DNA of 64,000 nt from CAYRFF01 sp964423575 (GTDB lineage: Bacteria > Bacteroidota > Bacteroidia > Chitinophagales > Saprospiraceae), in contig CAYRFF010000012.1 in assembly GCA_964423575.1 (NCBI GenBank), positions 1-64,000 on the forward strand, in the 5' to 3' direction. Position numbers and translations under genes: made by a program. Shown here piece after piece: positions 1-8,416 of this stretch (its first letter is position 1; each line of letters starts with the position of its first letter). The notes beneath the pieces are model-generated. The model ran no database searches. It had not been told where the DNA came from and saw only the letters and a program-made list of their open reading frames with translations.

Positions 1-1
1 T

Positions 2-640
2 AATAATACGATAACATCATTAAAAAGGAAACTAAATGAGTTTCCTGTTTTTCCAAGATATAATGAAGCAATTTCTATTATCCATAAAGTTTTAGAATTG
101 AAAGAACCAACTCTTGTTAAGCAGGTTAGTTCTCAAACACCGTTTGGGTTATATACAAATTACAAGGGTGAAAAAGAAGAATTTGAGAATTCAGTAAAAG
201 TTTTTTCAAGTTCAGGTATTATCTACGCTCCTCATTCAGCAATAATCCGCAATAATCAATGGATAAGCAAATACAAAGTAACCTTTTCAAAAGCATCAGC
301 AGAGCATGCAGGACAAGCAAATAAAGATGGACAACGACTCGTCTTTTCAACGTTAAGGCTTTTACCTCCTTATACTGTTTGCACTCAAAGTTATCTAGTG
401 GGAGGCACTTATGATAGTGAAACAGAGGCATTAAACTTCATTAGTTATTTGAAAACCAAAATGGCTCGTTTTTTACTTCAACAAGCACTAAGTTCTCAGG
501 ATATTTCTCGAAATAAGTTTTTATTTGTCCCTCTCCAAGACTTTTCCGAACCCTGGACTGACGAGAAACTCTATGAAAAATACGGCTTAAATGAAGAAGA
601 AATTGATTTTATAGAAAGTATGATAAGACCTATGGAATGA
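2..640 (+). CDS. Eco57I-type adenine-specific DNA methyltransferase, C-terminal part (cut by window edge)
   Basis: The reading frame is open from base 2, so this is the 3' end of a longer gene. The visible 212 residues resemble the C-terminal, target-recognition end of Eco57I-family N6-adenine methyltransferases: a segment FPVFPRYN near the left edge, then TPFGLYTNYKG, a segment around KMARFLL, and the family-typical tail with FVPLQDFSEPWTDEKLY and IDFIESMIRPME. The SAM-binding and NPPY motifs must lie outside the window. An internal TTG at 98 is not needed as a start. The gene to the right encodes a GIY-YIG/helicase protein, so the two probably form modification and restriction subunits. Family assignment rests on the C-terminal motifs only. 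Confidence 0.75.
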   Translation, partial: NNTITSLKRKLNEFPVFPRYNEAISIIHKVLELKEPTLVKQVSSQTPFGLYTNYKGEKEEFENSVKVFSSSGIIYAPHSAIIRNNQWISKYKVTFSKASAEHAGQANKDGQRLVFSTLRLLPPYTVCTQSYLVGGTYDSETEALNFISYLKTKMARFLLQQALSSQDISRNKFLFVPLQDFSEPWTDEKLYEKYGLNEEEIDFIESMIRPME

Positions 641-648
641 AAAATGAT

Positions 649-975
649 TTACTCAAAATACTGTCCTACCACATGATTATTAGAAATATGACGAATAAGG
701 AATTGTGTTTCCGATTTTTCAAAAAAGATGTACCAAGTGGTATGTTTGTTTCTATTATAAAATATGCAAAACAAGTCTTTACCATATCTAGCAAAGAAAT
801 CGGGAGCTTTTCTATGTGGGAAAGTATGAATATCCGAAAGGATAAAATTGACAATATCGTCGATATATTTATCCGACGTTTCTACAAAAGACAAGTACTC
901 ATTCTCAATAAGAATTTTGTTCAATTCTTCCAAGAAAGTCAACACCTTCCTATCAAATTTTACTTCTCTCTTCAA
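649..975 (-). CDS. RelE/ParE-like toxin of a type II toxin-antitoxin pair
   Basis: This 108-residue protein begins MKREVKFD and has the length and pattern of Bacteroidota RelE/ParE-like toxins: a helical N-terminal half, then a strand-rich half with FPHRKAPDFF, the core strand LFCIFYNR, TTWYIFFE and a final IRHISNNH. It overlaps the 3' end of the upstream antitoxin gene by 23 bases, which points to coupled translation. It lies antisense to the gap between the methyltransferase and the restriction gene. A 193-codon frame runs on the other strand over the same bases, but its protein is unlike any family I know. The RelE/ParE fold is inferred from pattern; the target (ribosome or gyrase) cannot be told. 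Confidence 0.7.
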   Translation of the reverse strand: MKREVKFDRKVLTFLEELNKILIENEYLSFVETSDKYIDDIVNFILSDIHTFPHRKAPDFFARYGKDLFCIFYNRNKHTTWYIFFEKSETQFLIRHISNNHVVGQYFE

Positions 976-1168
976 ACTTACGACGCATTATTTTCTTTGC
1001 TTCCGCTACGAATTCTTCAGGCGTTAGAGCTTCGTCCCAACCATCAAGTGAATTCTTATCTTCAATTTCTTCCAAAATCGGACGTAATCTTTCCCCATGC
1101 TCTTTTAAATCAAAGCGCACATAACGATTTTTACCGTCCTTATCTTTTTCAAAAGTCACCCCTTTCAT
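953..1168 (-). CDS. Antitoxin of the RelE/ParE-like pair
   Basis: A 71-residue charged protein beginning MKGVTFEKDKDGKNRYV and ending in a basic helix (KKIMRRKFEERSKI). Small proteins of this kind, with an N-terminal strand-forming GRNRYVRxDL pattern and a C-terminal helix, precede RelE/ParE-like toxins in Bacteroidota. It is the first gene of the pair and its end overlaps the toxin start. A -7 type promoter element TATATTTG lies on this strand at 1195-1202, about 27 bases before the start. No separate DNA-binding domain is obvious, so autoregulation is only assumed from the family habit. Confidence 0.7.
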   Translation of the reverse strand: MKGVTFEKDKDGKNRYVRFDLKEHGERLRPILEEIEDKNSLDGWDEALTPEEFVAEAKKIMRRKFEERSKI

Positions 1169-1194
1169 CTCTGAATAATTTAACCTTACATTAT

Positions 1195-1202
1195 CAAATA
1201 TA
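1195..1202 (-). promoter_or_regulatory. Bacteroidota -7 element for the antitoxin-toxin pair
   Basis: Read on the minus strand the bases are TATATTTG, an exact match to TAnnTTTG, placed so that the transcript would start about 20 bases before the antitoxin start. No convincing TTTG-like -33 box was found at the usual distance. It falls just before the restriction gene start on the other strand. Confidence 0.4.
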
Positions 1203-1214
1203 CAATATAAAACT

Positions 1215-3719
1215 ATGAATTCCTATTTTCCCTCCAAGAACATTCCTAAGATTTATGCATACTCTGATACCCGTTATCCGGGCTGTTTAAAGATCGGATA
1301 TACTGCAAAATCTGTCGAAGAACGAGTCAAAGATCAATATCCGACTATTGTCCCCCACCAATCCTATAAAATAGAACTGGAGGAGATTGCCGTGCGTGAA
1401 GACGGAACATTTTTTATGGATCATGCAATCCACGATCGCCTAAAGGCAAAAGGAATTAGGAAAGTAGCGGGTGAATGGTATAAATGCACTGTTGAGGACG
1501 TTAAAGCGAGTATTATCGCAGAAAGAAAAGGAATATTCAACGAAGAAAATCGCTCTCTAGATTTCAAGATGCGTCCTGAACAGCAAAAAGCGGTGGATAA
1601 AACAGCTCATTATTTCCGTTCATTCGAGCAAGAAGAAGAAATCGTGCCACACTTCCTTTGGAATGCAAAAATGCGATTCGGGAAAACCTTTACCACATAT
1701 CAATTGGCAATTGAAATGGGATGGAAGAAAGTTCTGGTCTTAACTTTTAAACCAGCTGTGCATAAAGCCTGGAAAGATGATTTGGTAAGGCACTTGGATT
1801 TTGAAGAATGGCAGTTTGTTTCCAATCGGGAAGAAGATATAAGTATTGCTGATGTAGATAAATCCAAGCCTTTTGTGTGCTTTGGTTCCTTTCAAGATTT
1901 TTTAGGAAAAGACTCAAAAACAAAAGGTATCAAACCGAAAAATGAATGGGTCCATAAAGAAGATTGGGATTGTGTCGTATTCGATGAATATCATTATGGT
2001 GCCTGGCGTGAAAATGCGAAAGATTTGTTTGAGAAAGAACAATACGAGAACGAAAAAACAGAAGAATGGGAATTTGAAAATCCGGATTACTTCGATGAAG
2101 AATTATTACCAATAAGTACAAGTCATTATCTCTACCTCTCAGGAACGCCTTTTCGCGCTATTGGTTCGGGAGAATTTATTGAAGAACAGATTTTTAACTG
2201 GACTTATTCTGACGAGCAAAAAGCGAAACAAGAATGGGATGAAGGCAATGGTAAAAATCCTTATGCAGCACTTCCAAGAATGGTTATGCTCACTTATCAG
2301 CTTCCCAGAGAAATAGAAGATGTGGCATTGAAAGGAGAATATGATGAGTTTGATCTCAATACTTTCTTTTCAGCGGAAGGGGAAGGCGAAAACGCACGAT
2401 TTATTTATGAAGAAGAGGTTCAAAAGTGGTTAAACTTAATACGCGGACAATACACAGAAACCATTGTAGATGAATTAAAATTAGGCAAAAAGAAACCGCC
2501 GATGCCCTACTCCGATATAAGATTATTAAATGTCTTACAACACACATTTTGGTTTCTTCCCAGAGTAGCTTCCTGTTATGCAATGGCAAATCTTTTAAAG
2601 AAAAGACAAAATGTATTTTATCACGATTACCGGATTGTTGTTGCAGCAGGAACACAAGCAGGAATCGGAGTAGAAGCTCTAATCCCGGTTGAAAATGCAA
2701 TGGATAATCCACTGAAGACTAAAACCATAACTTTATCCTGTGGAAAATTAACAACAGGTGTAACAGTTAAACCTTGGACGGGTATTTTTATGCTAAGAAA
2801 TTCTTCCAGTCCGGAAACCTATTTTCAGGCAGTGTTCAGAGTTCAGTCGCCCTGGACGGTAAAAAACCCGGATAAAAATTCACCTAATCAAGAGGAAATC
2901 ATCAAGCAAGAATGCTATGTATTTGATTTTGCTCCAAATCGAGCATTAAATCAAATCGCAACCTATAGTAATCAGCTGGACATGACAGAAGGCAAGAGTC
3001 CTGAATTAAAAGTCGCTGAATTCATTAAATTCTTACCGATTCTAGCTTATGATGGAAGTACAATGAAAGAAATTGATGCTGTGGAAATTCTCGATATCAC
3101 TACTAGTGGAACCACAGCGACATTACTTGCACAGCGATGGCAAAGTGCATTGCTCGTTAATGTAGATAATGTCACATTGCAACGACTATTAAACAATGAA
3201 GAAGCAATGAAGGCATTGATGAGCATTGAAGGCTTCCGCTCTTTAAATGAAGATTTAAAAACGATAATCAATAAATCAGAGTCTATAAAAAACGCGCGTA
3301 AAAAAGCATCTGAAGAAGGCAAAGACTTAGATAAAAAGAAGAAAAAAGAATTAACCGCTGAAGAAAAAGAAGTAAAAAGCAAGCGCAAACAGATTCAGGA
3401 AAAGCTCATCAAGTTTGCAACACGGATTCCGATTTTCATGTATTTAACTGATTTTAGAGAACATACTTTAAGAGATGTTATCACACAACTGGAACCACAA
3501 TTATTTAAAAAGGTAACCGGATTAACCGTTAATGATTTTGCTCTGTTAGAAAGTCTTGGTGTATTCAATTCCGCTAAAATGAACGATGCCGTTTTTAAGT
3601 TTAAGCGCTACGAAGACGCTAGTTTGGAATATACTGGAATCAATAGACATCAAGAAGACAGAATCGGAGGTTATGACACAACAACGACGAGATTAGAATT
3701 TGAAGAGTTGACTAATTGA
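1215..3719 (+). CDS. Restriction protein: N-terminal GIY-YIG (T5orf172-like) nuclease fused to a DEAD/DEAH helicase
   Basis: The 834-residue protein starts with a T5orf172-type GIY-YIG domain (about residues 8-100: KIYAYSDT, then LKIGYT, and a downstream GEWYKC). A superfamily-2 helicase follows: Walker A as NAKMRFGKTF (about 150-160), a DEYH box in VVFDEYHYGAW (about 255-265), and LSGTPFRAI (about 310) as motif III. The C-terminal helicase lobe is around 480-580 (TLSCGKLTTGVTV, QAVFRVQSP) and a lysine-rich coiled stretch lies near 690-730. Such proteins accompany Eco57I-type methyltransferases, so cleavage by the GIY-YIG domain after translocation is likely but inferred. The ATG follows a short AT-rich leader. 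It may be read from the same transcript as the methyltransferase. Confidence 0.85.
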   Translation: MNSYFPSKNIPKIYAYSDTRYPGCLKIGYTAKSVEERVKDQYPTIVPHQSYKIELEEIAVREDGTFFMDHAIHDRLKAKGIRKVAGEWYKCTVEDVKASIIAERKGIFNEENRSLDFKMRPEQQKAVDKTAHYFRSFEQEEEIVPHFLWNAKMRFGKTFTTYQLAIEMGWKKVLVLTFKPAVHKAWKDDLVRHLDFEEWQFVSNREEDISIADVDKSKPFVCFGSFQDFLGKDSKTKGIKPKNEWVHKEDWDCVVFDEYHYGAWRENAKDLFEKEQYENEKTEEWEFENPDYFDEELLPISTSHYLYLSGTPFRAIGSGEFIEEQIFNWTYSDEQKAKQEWDEGNGKNPYAALPRMVMLTYQLPREIEDVALKGEYDEFDLNTFFSAEGEGENARFIYEEEVQKWLNLIRGQYTETIVDELKLGKKKPPMPYSDIRLLNVLQHTFWFLPRVASCYAMANLLKKRQNVFYHDYRIVVAAGTQAGIGVEALIPVENAMDNPLKTKTITLSCGKLTTGVTVKPWTGIFMLRNSSSPETYFQAVFRVQSPWTVKNPDKNSPNQEEIIKQECYVFDFAPNRALNQIATYSNQLDMTEGKSPELKVAEFIKFLPILAYDGSTMKEIDAVEILDITTSGTTATLLAQRWQSALLVNVDNVTLQRLLNNEEAMKALMSIEGFRSLNEDLKTIINKSESIKNARKKASEEGKDLDKKKKKELTAEEKEVKSKRKQIQEKLIKFATRIPIFMYLTDFREHTLRDVITQLEPQLFKKVTGLTVNDFALLESLGVFNSAKMNDAVFKFKRYEDASLEYTGINRHQEDRIGGYDTTTTRLEFEELTN

Positions 3720-3837
3720 AGTCTTACGTAATAATGTTGGCAATCAGGTGGATATATATAGGTAATATAATCCTTTGGTTATGGCTAAAGCACCATAATC
3801 TTCCCTACCCTTTTCTGAAAACAATTCCACATTTGTT

Positions 3838-3845
3838 TATCTTTG
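3838..3845 (+). promoter_or_regulatory. Bacteroidota -7 element before the TerD-domain gene
   Basis: TATCTTTG matches TAnnTTTG exactly and sits 36 bases before the ATG at 3881. The -33 box is weak (T-rich only). Confidence 0.35.
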
Positions 3846-3880
3846 AGGCCATAGGTTAACTCAACAGCAGCCGATTATAC

Positions 3881-5959
3881 ATGAACAACTCGATTTACTT
3901 AAGGCGAAAGAGAAAGCTCTATCTGGAAAAAGGAAACAACTCGCTTCCTAAAGACTTCCTCCTCAATATGCTGGCAGATATTGAAAGCCTGGGCTTTACC
4001 TTTTCTCCGGAACTACTGGAAGTTATCAGCACACTTTCAGAAAGTAAAATTAAGTCCTTTTACAAGCAGTTGATTAGAGATCTGGATGAAATGGTCGGTG
4101 CTTATGTCGAGTACAATCCCATGTATCCCAATTTTCCCGAACAGGTTATCGAAGCAAGCGATGAAGAATTGAAAACCAATGCATTCTGGCATTACATTGG
4201 CGACTGGATTGGGGAGAGGATTATGCCGGAATATGAGAAAAAAGAAAGAGAACCACTCAAAGATGAAGTTCAACTAAAAGTTATCAATCTCGGCAACAAA
4301 GATGAATTTAATGCGATTTTCACCGGATTACTTTCTGCCAAATCTTCCATTTCGGAAGCTGACAAACAAGATATCGAATGGTATATAAAGAATTACGGCA
4401 ATAATGTGCTCAACATCACACCTGAAGAAATTCCTTTCAAAGAAAATCTGGCTCTTTTCATTGCTTATTTGCTGAAAAACGGCATAGAACTCAACGCACA
4501 GATAATATCTCAGGTAAAAACAGCTACAGATGTTCTGAGGATTGCCGTCGCACTATCCGATGGCGACATCAGCCTTGCATCCAACACCAAATTTGCTAAT
4601 ATTTCTAAGCAACACCGTCGATTACTCCTGCAATTACTGGAAAATGCAGGCAATATTACAGAAGATATGCTGCGCTATAAAAACAGGTGGAAACGACTGG
4701 GAGAAAGATTGCATCCATTTGAGTACAAGAAGCAATTCCCGGAAGTTTACAAGGCATTTGATGTAATCAGGAACGATAAACCATTTGCAACTTTTAATAG
4801 TAAAGTTGAGCAGGCATTAGTGCAGAAGGACTTGCATACAGCTATTCATTTACTGAAGAAAAGGCCGGGAGAAATGGCAAGAAGACTGGATCATCTGATT
4901 AGAATCTCGGATTATCCGGAAACCGTCCTTTCAGAGTTTCAGGCTATAGCGCAAGACGTTTCCACGCCGGTATTATTGCAGGTAAAAACGCACTTTGAAA
5001 ACCGGAATAATCCTCGGGAATTAAGAGTTTTCTTCCCAAAGGGAGATATAGCAAAAGTCCGGGCTATTGATAACAACCTGCCTGAAATCCCGGAAGACAT
5101 TTGCCGCAAGGCCGCATCAATATGTAAAGAAACGCTGATTGAAAGATTCAGTAATTATAAGCCATTGGGGAAAGTGTATTTGGACGAAAATCTGAAAAAC
5201 TATACTGTGCCATTTGCCCAGCGTGCCGCCTCCAAGACCTTGAACACAATTCCCACAGGAAGCAGAATCAATTTGCCGAAAGGCGATACAATCCGATTTT
5301 TCATCTATTGGAAAGATGGTAGTAACAGAACAGATATTGACTTGTCAGCGCTTGCCTTGGACGAGAAAAGCAGTCATAAAGTGACAGTCGCATATTACAA
5401 TCTGAAGGAATCGGGCATCTATCACAGCGGCGATATTACCTCTGCACCCGAGGGCGCATCCGAGTTTATCGACATTAATATTCCTCAATGTACCAAGCAG
5501 AAAATAAGGTACATCCTGATGAGTGTCAACTCCTATACCTGGCAGCCATACTCGGATTTGCCGATTTGCTTTGCCGGTTTTATGATGAGAGAGAACCCGG
5601 AAAGCGGTGAGATTTATGAGCCGGCGACAGTCAGCAATAAGTTTGACCTTACGGCAAATACCAAGCTTGCAATACCGATGATTGTCGACCTGATTGAAAG
5701 GAAAGTTATCTGGACCGACCTGGCACTGAAGAGTAATCCATCGGCCAATAATAACGTGCATAACAATTTATCATCTCTGGCGATTATCAACAAGGCGATG
5801 GTGTCCACGGTTAAACCAAATCTTTATGATCTCCTGAATCTGCATATTACAGCTCGGGGTAAAAAGACATTGGATATCAATGAGGCAAATACTATCTTTG
5901 CTGTAGAACAAGGCATAAAACCTTCCGATATCGATATAATTCTATCGGAATACTTATAA
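3881..5959 (+). CDS. Large protein with a C-terminal TerD-like domain, function unknown
   Basis: This is 692 residues with no signal peptide or membrane segment, so probably cytoplasmic. The N-terminal two thirds are helical. They begin with NNSIYLRRKRKLYLEKG and an early acidic/aromatic block around PMYPNFPEQV, and match nothing I can name. The last ~270 residues have TerD-type features: SRINLPKGDTIRFFIYWKDG, TDIDLSALALDE, HSGDITSAPEGASEFIDI, SYTWQP and a CFAGFMMR segment. Comparable TerD-tailed proteins (the MXAN_6230/SCO0854 type) exist in other phyla. TerD proteins bind calcium and are linked to tellurite and phage resistance. Placement next to a restriction locus suggests, but does not show, a defence or stress role. 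No ter operon partners are present. Confidence 0.7.
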   Translation: MNNSIYLRRKRKLYLEKGNNSLPKDFLLNMLADIESLGFTFSPELLEVISTLSESKIKSFYKQLIRDLDEMVGAYVEYNPMYPNFPEQVIEASDEELKTNAFWHYIGDWIGERIMPEYEKKEREPLKDEVQLKVINLGNKDEFNAIFTGLLSAKSSISEADKQDIEWYIKNYGNNVLNITPEEIPFKENLALFIAYLLKNGIELNAQIISQVKTATDVLRIAVALSDGDISLASNTKFANISKQHRRLLLQLLENAGNITEDMLRYKNRWKRLGERLHPFEYKKQFPEVYKAFDVIRNDKPFATFNSKVEQALVQKDLHTAIHLLKKRPGEMARRLDHLIRISDYPETVLSEFQAIAQDVSTPVLLQVKTHFENRNNPRELRVFFPKGDIAKVRAIDNNLPEIPEDICRKAASICKETLIERFSNYKPLGKVYLDENLKNYTVPFAQRAASKTLNTIPTGSRINLPKGDTIRFFIYWKDGSNRTDIDLSALALDEKSSHKVTVAYYNLKESGIYHSGDITSAPEGASEFIDINIPQCTKQKIRYILMSVNSYTWQPYSDLPICFAGFMMRENPESGEIYEPATVSNKFDLTANTKLAIPMIVDLIERKVIWTDLALKSNPSANNNVHNNLSSLAIINKAMVSTVKPNLYDLLNLHITARGKKTLDINEANTIFAVEQGIKPSDIDIILSEYL

Positions 5960-6255
5960 AAAGACAAGAGGGCTATTTAATTGCTTCCTTCTATTTTTTT
6001 AATGAAAACTAGCGATTAAACTTTCCCTCTTTTTTTATTTTCCCGCTTCCGCAAATGTTGCGTTAACCTCTAAGTCATTTGACGTAAGTCTACTAAGCTA
6101 CATTCTCTTTCAACTCCAATTATTGCGCGATTTTATTAAAAACTGACACTTAATCCTAGCTATAAACATATACAGCTAAAAGCTTGTCATTCTCGTTTAT
6201 TTTTCGTATACTATTAGTTGAAACAATGATTAAATCACCCATAAAATAAAGTACT
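5960..6255. other. Intergenic region with one copy of the 13-mer
   Basis: About 296 bases, AT-rich. AAGAGGG shortly after the preceding stop can pair with CCCTCTT near 6024-6030, followed by a T-run, as a long-looped possible terminator (weak). The 13-mer GCTTCCGCAAATG lies at 6045-6057. No clear promoter for the next gene was recognised. Confidence 0.5.
6045..6057 (+). repeat. 13-mer GCTTYCGCAAATG, exact copy 1
   Basis: GCTTCCGCAAATG, intergenic after the TerD-domain gene. One of nine exact copies. Confidence 0.8.
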
Positions 6256-7056
6256 ATGAATAAAGATATCGTATTAGTAACCGGTGCAGCCGGTGGAATA
6301 GGATTAACCTGCGCACACGGACTCAAGGACTACAATCTCGTAATCACTGACTATAATTCTGATGTTGTCGCCAAGACAGTAGAGCAACTAAAAACTGATG
6401 GTTATTCAGTTACAGGAATGGCCTGTGATATTACCGATAAGGATTCCATTGATAAGCTAGTGGAATTTACCGGAAAACAGGGCACATTAAAAGGTATAAT
6501 CCATGCAGCAGGCGTGAGTGGAACAGTGGGTAAGCCAAAGCTCGTATTTGATATTAATTTACTGGCTTCTTACAATCTGGTTCAGGCTTTTAAACCACAC
6601 CTTGGGGAAGGAAGCTCCATAGTTCTGCTTTCCTCCATGATGGGACACACAGTACCGCCCAATCCGGCTTATGATGAAGCATTAAGAAATCCTCATAATG
6701 AAGACGCTTACGAAGTCATTGAGAAATTCATCGAAAACGATGCCGATAATATGTACAACTTTAGCAAGCGCGGGATACTATTATTAACCAAGGACTTTGC
6801 AATGGAACTCGGTCGCCAAGGTGCCAGAATTTCAGCAATTTCACCGGGAGTTATCATGACCCCAATGTCCAAAAAAGCATTGGAAGAACATCCGGAAATC
6901 ATGCAGCAGACTTTGGACATGACACCTCTACATCGATACGGAGAACCGGAAGATATTGCACAGGTAGCACGCTTCTTAATCAGTGATGAAGCTAGCTTTA
7001 TCTCAGGAACGGATATCATCGTGGATGGCGGCGTATTGACACAGATGCTCCCATAA
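6256..7056 (+). CDS. Short-chain dehydrogenase/reductase (SDR)
   Basis: A classical SDR of 266 residues. The NAD(P)-binding glycine motif TGAAGGIG is at residues 9-16, the strand-4 motif HAAG at about 83-86, the catalytic serine in LLSSMMG (126/127), and the catalytic pair Y167 and K171 in YNFSK. The C-terminal GGVLTQMLP end with SGTDIIVDGG is typical of the family. The substrate cannot be read from sequence. A 30-residue insertion between the serine and tyrosine (NPAYDEALRN onward) is somewhat longer than usual. The gene stands alone and ends at a strong terminator. Confidence 0.9.
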   Translation: MNKDIVLVTGAAGGIGLTCAHGLKDYNLVITDYNSDVVAKTVEQLKTDGYSVTGMACDITDKDSIDKLVEFTGKQGTLKGIIHAAGVSGTVGKPKLVFDINLLASYNLVQAFKPHLGEGSSIVLLSSMMGHTVPPNPAYDEALRNPHNEDAYEVIEKFIENDADNMYNFSKRGILLLTKDFAMELGRQGARISAISPGVIMTPMSKKALEEHPEIMQQTLDMTPLHRYGEPEDIAQVARFLISDEASFISGTDIIVDGGVLTQMLP

Positions 7057-7103
7057 GCTACCGCAAATTGAATTTATTTATATAACTTGCTTTCTTGATA
7101 CAC

Positions 7104-7141
7104 AGACTCCTTTTGACCATTTCTGCAAAAGGAGTCTTTTA
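7104..7141 (+). terminator. Intrinsic terminator after the SDR gene
   Basis: A perfect 12-base-pair stem, AGACTCCTTTTG (7104-7115) with CAAAAGGAGTCT (7126-7137), has a 10-base loop and is followed by TTT. It ends only about 17 bases before the TTG start of the next gene. Confidence 0.8.
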
Positions 7142-7157
7142 GTTTAATAATTATATC

Positions 7158-8312
7158 TTGAAAGATTTTTTAACTCTTACTACTGTACTTCTTATTGCTG
7201 TTGTCTCTTCTGCACAACAGACAGACACCTTAAGGTTTTACTCTGAAGCATTTGCTACAGACAGAGAAATCTACGTGAGCACTCCGGAGTCATACAAGTA
7301 TAGGTCTGACAAACTGAGTTTGCCGGTATATTATATCCTGGATGGACAACATGAATGGTTTGTAAATCCTCTTTTATCTGCGATAGAGTATCTACAATAC
7401 ACACATCAGATACCAGAAGCAATTATAGTGAGTATTCCTTTGGAAAATCGCTATGAGGAATGCGCAATCCAAAGTCTTAAAGGAAGCAAGCTGCCATTGC
7501 ATACTTTTATAACGGAAGAAGTTGAGCAGCAATTACAGAAATACAGGCCAAATCCGCATAAAATAATTATTGGACACTCCTTCTCTGCTTCCTTTGCACT
7601 TTACTCCTATTTAAAAGCGTCGGATTATTACTCAGCAGTGATAGCGCATACGCCATTAGATCATTTCAAGGAACTGGTGGAGGCCTTTGAGGAAGAACCT
7701 GTAACAGATCTTTCAAAGATTTCTATTTCTATTGGTGGCAAGGCGGAGAATCAAGATTATTACCATAGGCAAGCATTTGACAGACTTCAAGAAGAATTTC
7801 CGGAGTTTTTCAGTAAAATCAACATATTTATTGCTGATGATGCAAGCCATAATGCTGTACCGATAGTTGCTACTCCATATCTGCTCAATAAGATATTTTC
7901 TGCATTTAATGATAGATTTTCTTCTATTGCAAAAGTAGATCAGGAATATAAACTCATCTCTGAACCGGGAACTATCAGTGAGGAAATGCAAAAATTACTA
8001 GCAGCTTCCTATCTAGGTGGGCATTACTACGCACCGGAAATTGCAGAACTAAATGGTTTAGCATCTCGGTATTGGAACAGTGATTTAACAGACTATACAA
8101 TTGCTGTATATGTAATGGCTCTTTCTTATTATCCCAAGTATTATGATTTCTATTTGCAATTGTATGAATTACTTCTGCCATCAGATGAAAGACAAGCAAA
8201 ACGACATCTGGAAAAAGCACTGGAACTCGTAAATTCTTTAGAAGCAGATTCTCCGGGAAAGCAGGAACTAATTGAGGAAATCAATCAGGAAAAGCTCAAC
8301 AACGGCTGGTGA
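7158..8312 (+). CDS. Exported alpha/beta-hydrolase, esterase D / enterobactin-esterase-like
   Basis: A 384-residue protein with a signal peptide at residues 1-20 (hydrophobic core LTLTTVLLIAVVSS, cleavage near SAQ). That supports the TTG start at 7158. The middle shows an esterase-like alpha/beta-hydrolase pattern: LPVYYILDG, IPEAIIVSI and the nucleophile elbow IIGHSFSAS with S141 (G-H-S-F-S in place of G-x-S-x-G). The last ~120 residues are helical and hold a TPR-like stretch (AKRHLEKALELV). The substrate is unknown. A terminator ends just before the start, so it must have its own promoter overlapping that hairpin or rely on readthrough. Confidence 0.75.
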   Translation: MKDFLTLTTVLLIAVVSSAQQTDTLRFYSEAFATDREIYVSTPESYKYRSDKLSLPVYYILDGQHEWFVNPLLSAIEYLQYTHQIPEAIIVSIPLENRYEECAIQSLKGSKLPLHTFITEEVEQQLQKYRPNPHKIIIGHSFSASFALYSYLKASDYYSAVIAHTPLDHFKELVEAFEEEPVTDLSKISISIGGKAENQDYYHRQAFDRLQEEFPEFFSKINIFIADDASHNAVPIVATPYLLNKIFSAFNDRFSSIAKVDQEYKLISEPGTISEEMQKLLAASYLGGHYYAPEIAELNGLASRYWNSDLTDYTIAVYVMALSYYPKYYDFYLQLYELLLPSDERQAKRHLEKALELVNSLEADSPGKQELIEEINQEKLNNGW

Positions 8313-8416
8313 TTGTACATGGAATTATCGGTCCCACACGTGGAAAGATTATTTTTTATAGCTTTATACCGATTTAATGCAATGATAATAAAGGATATTT
8401 CTCCAAGCTTGACAAA

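Noticed and set aside
637..1218. 193-codon plus-strand open frame between the methyltransferase and the restriction gene
   Set aside because: Its protein looks like no family, while the minus strand of the same bases encodes a coherent antitoxin and toxin with coupled overlap and a -7 element.
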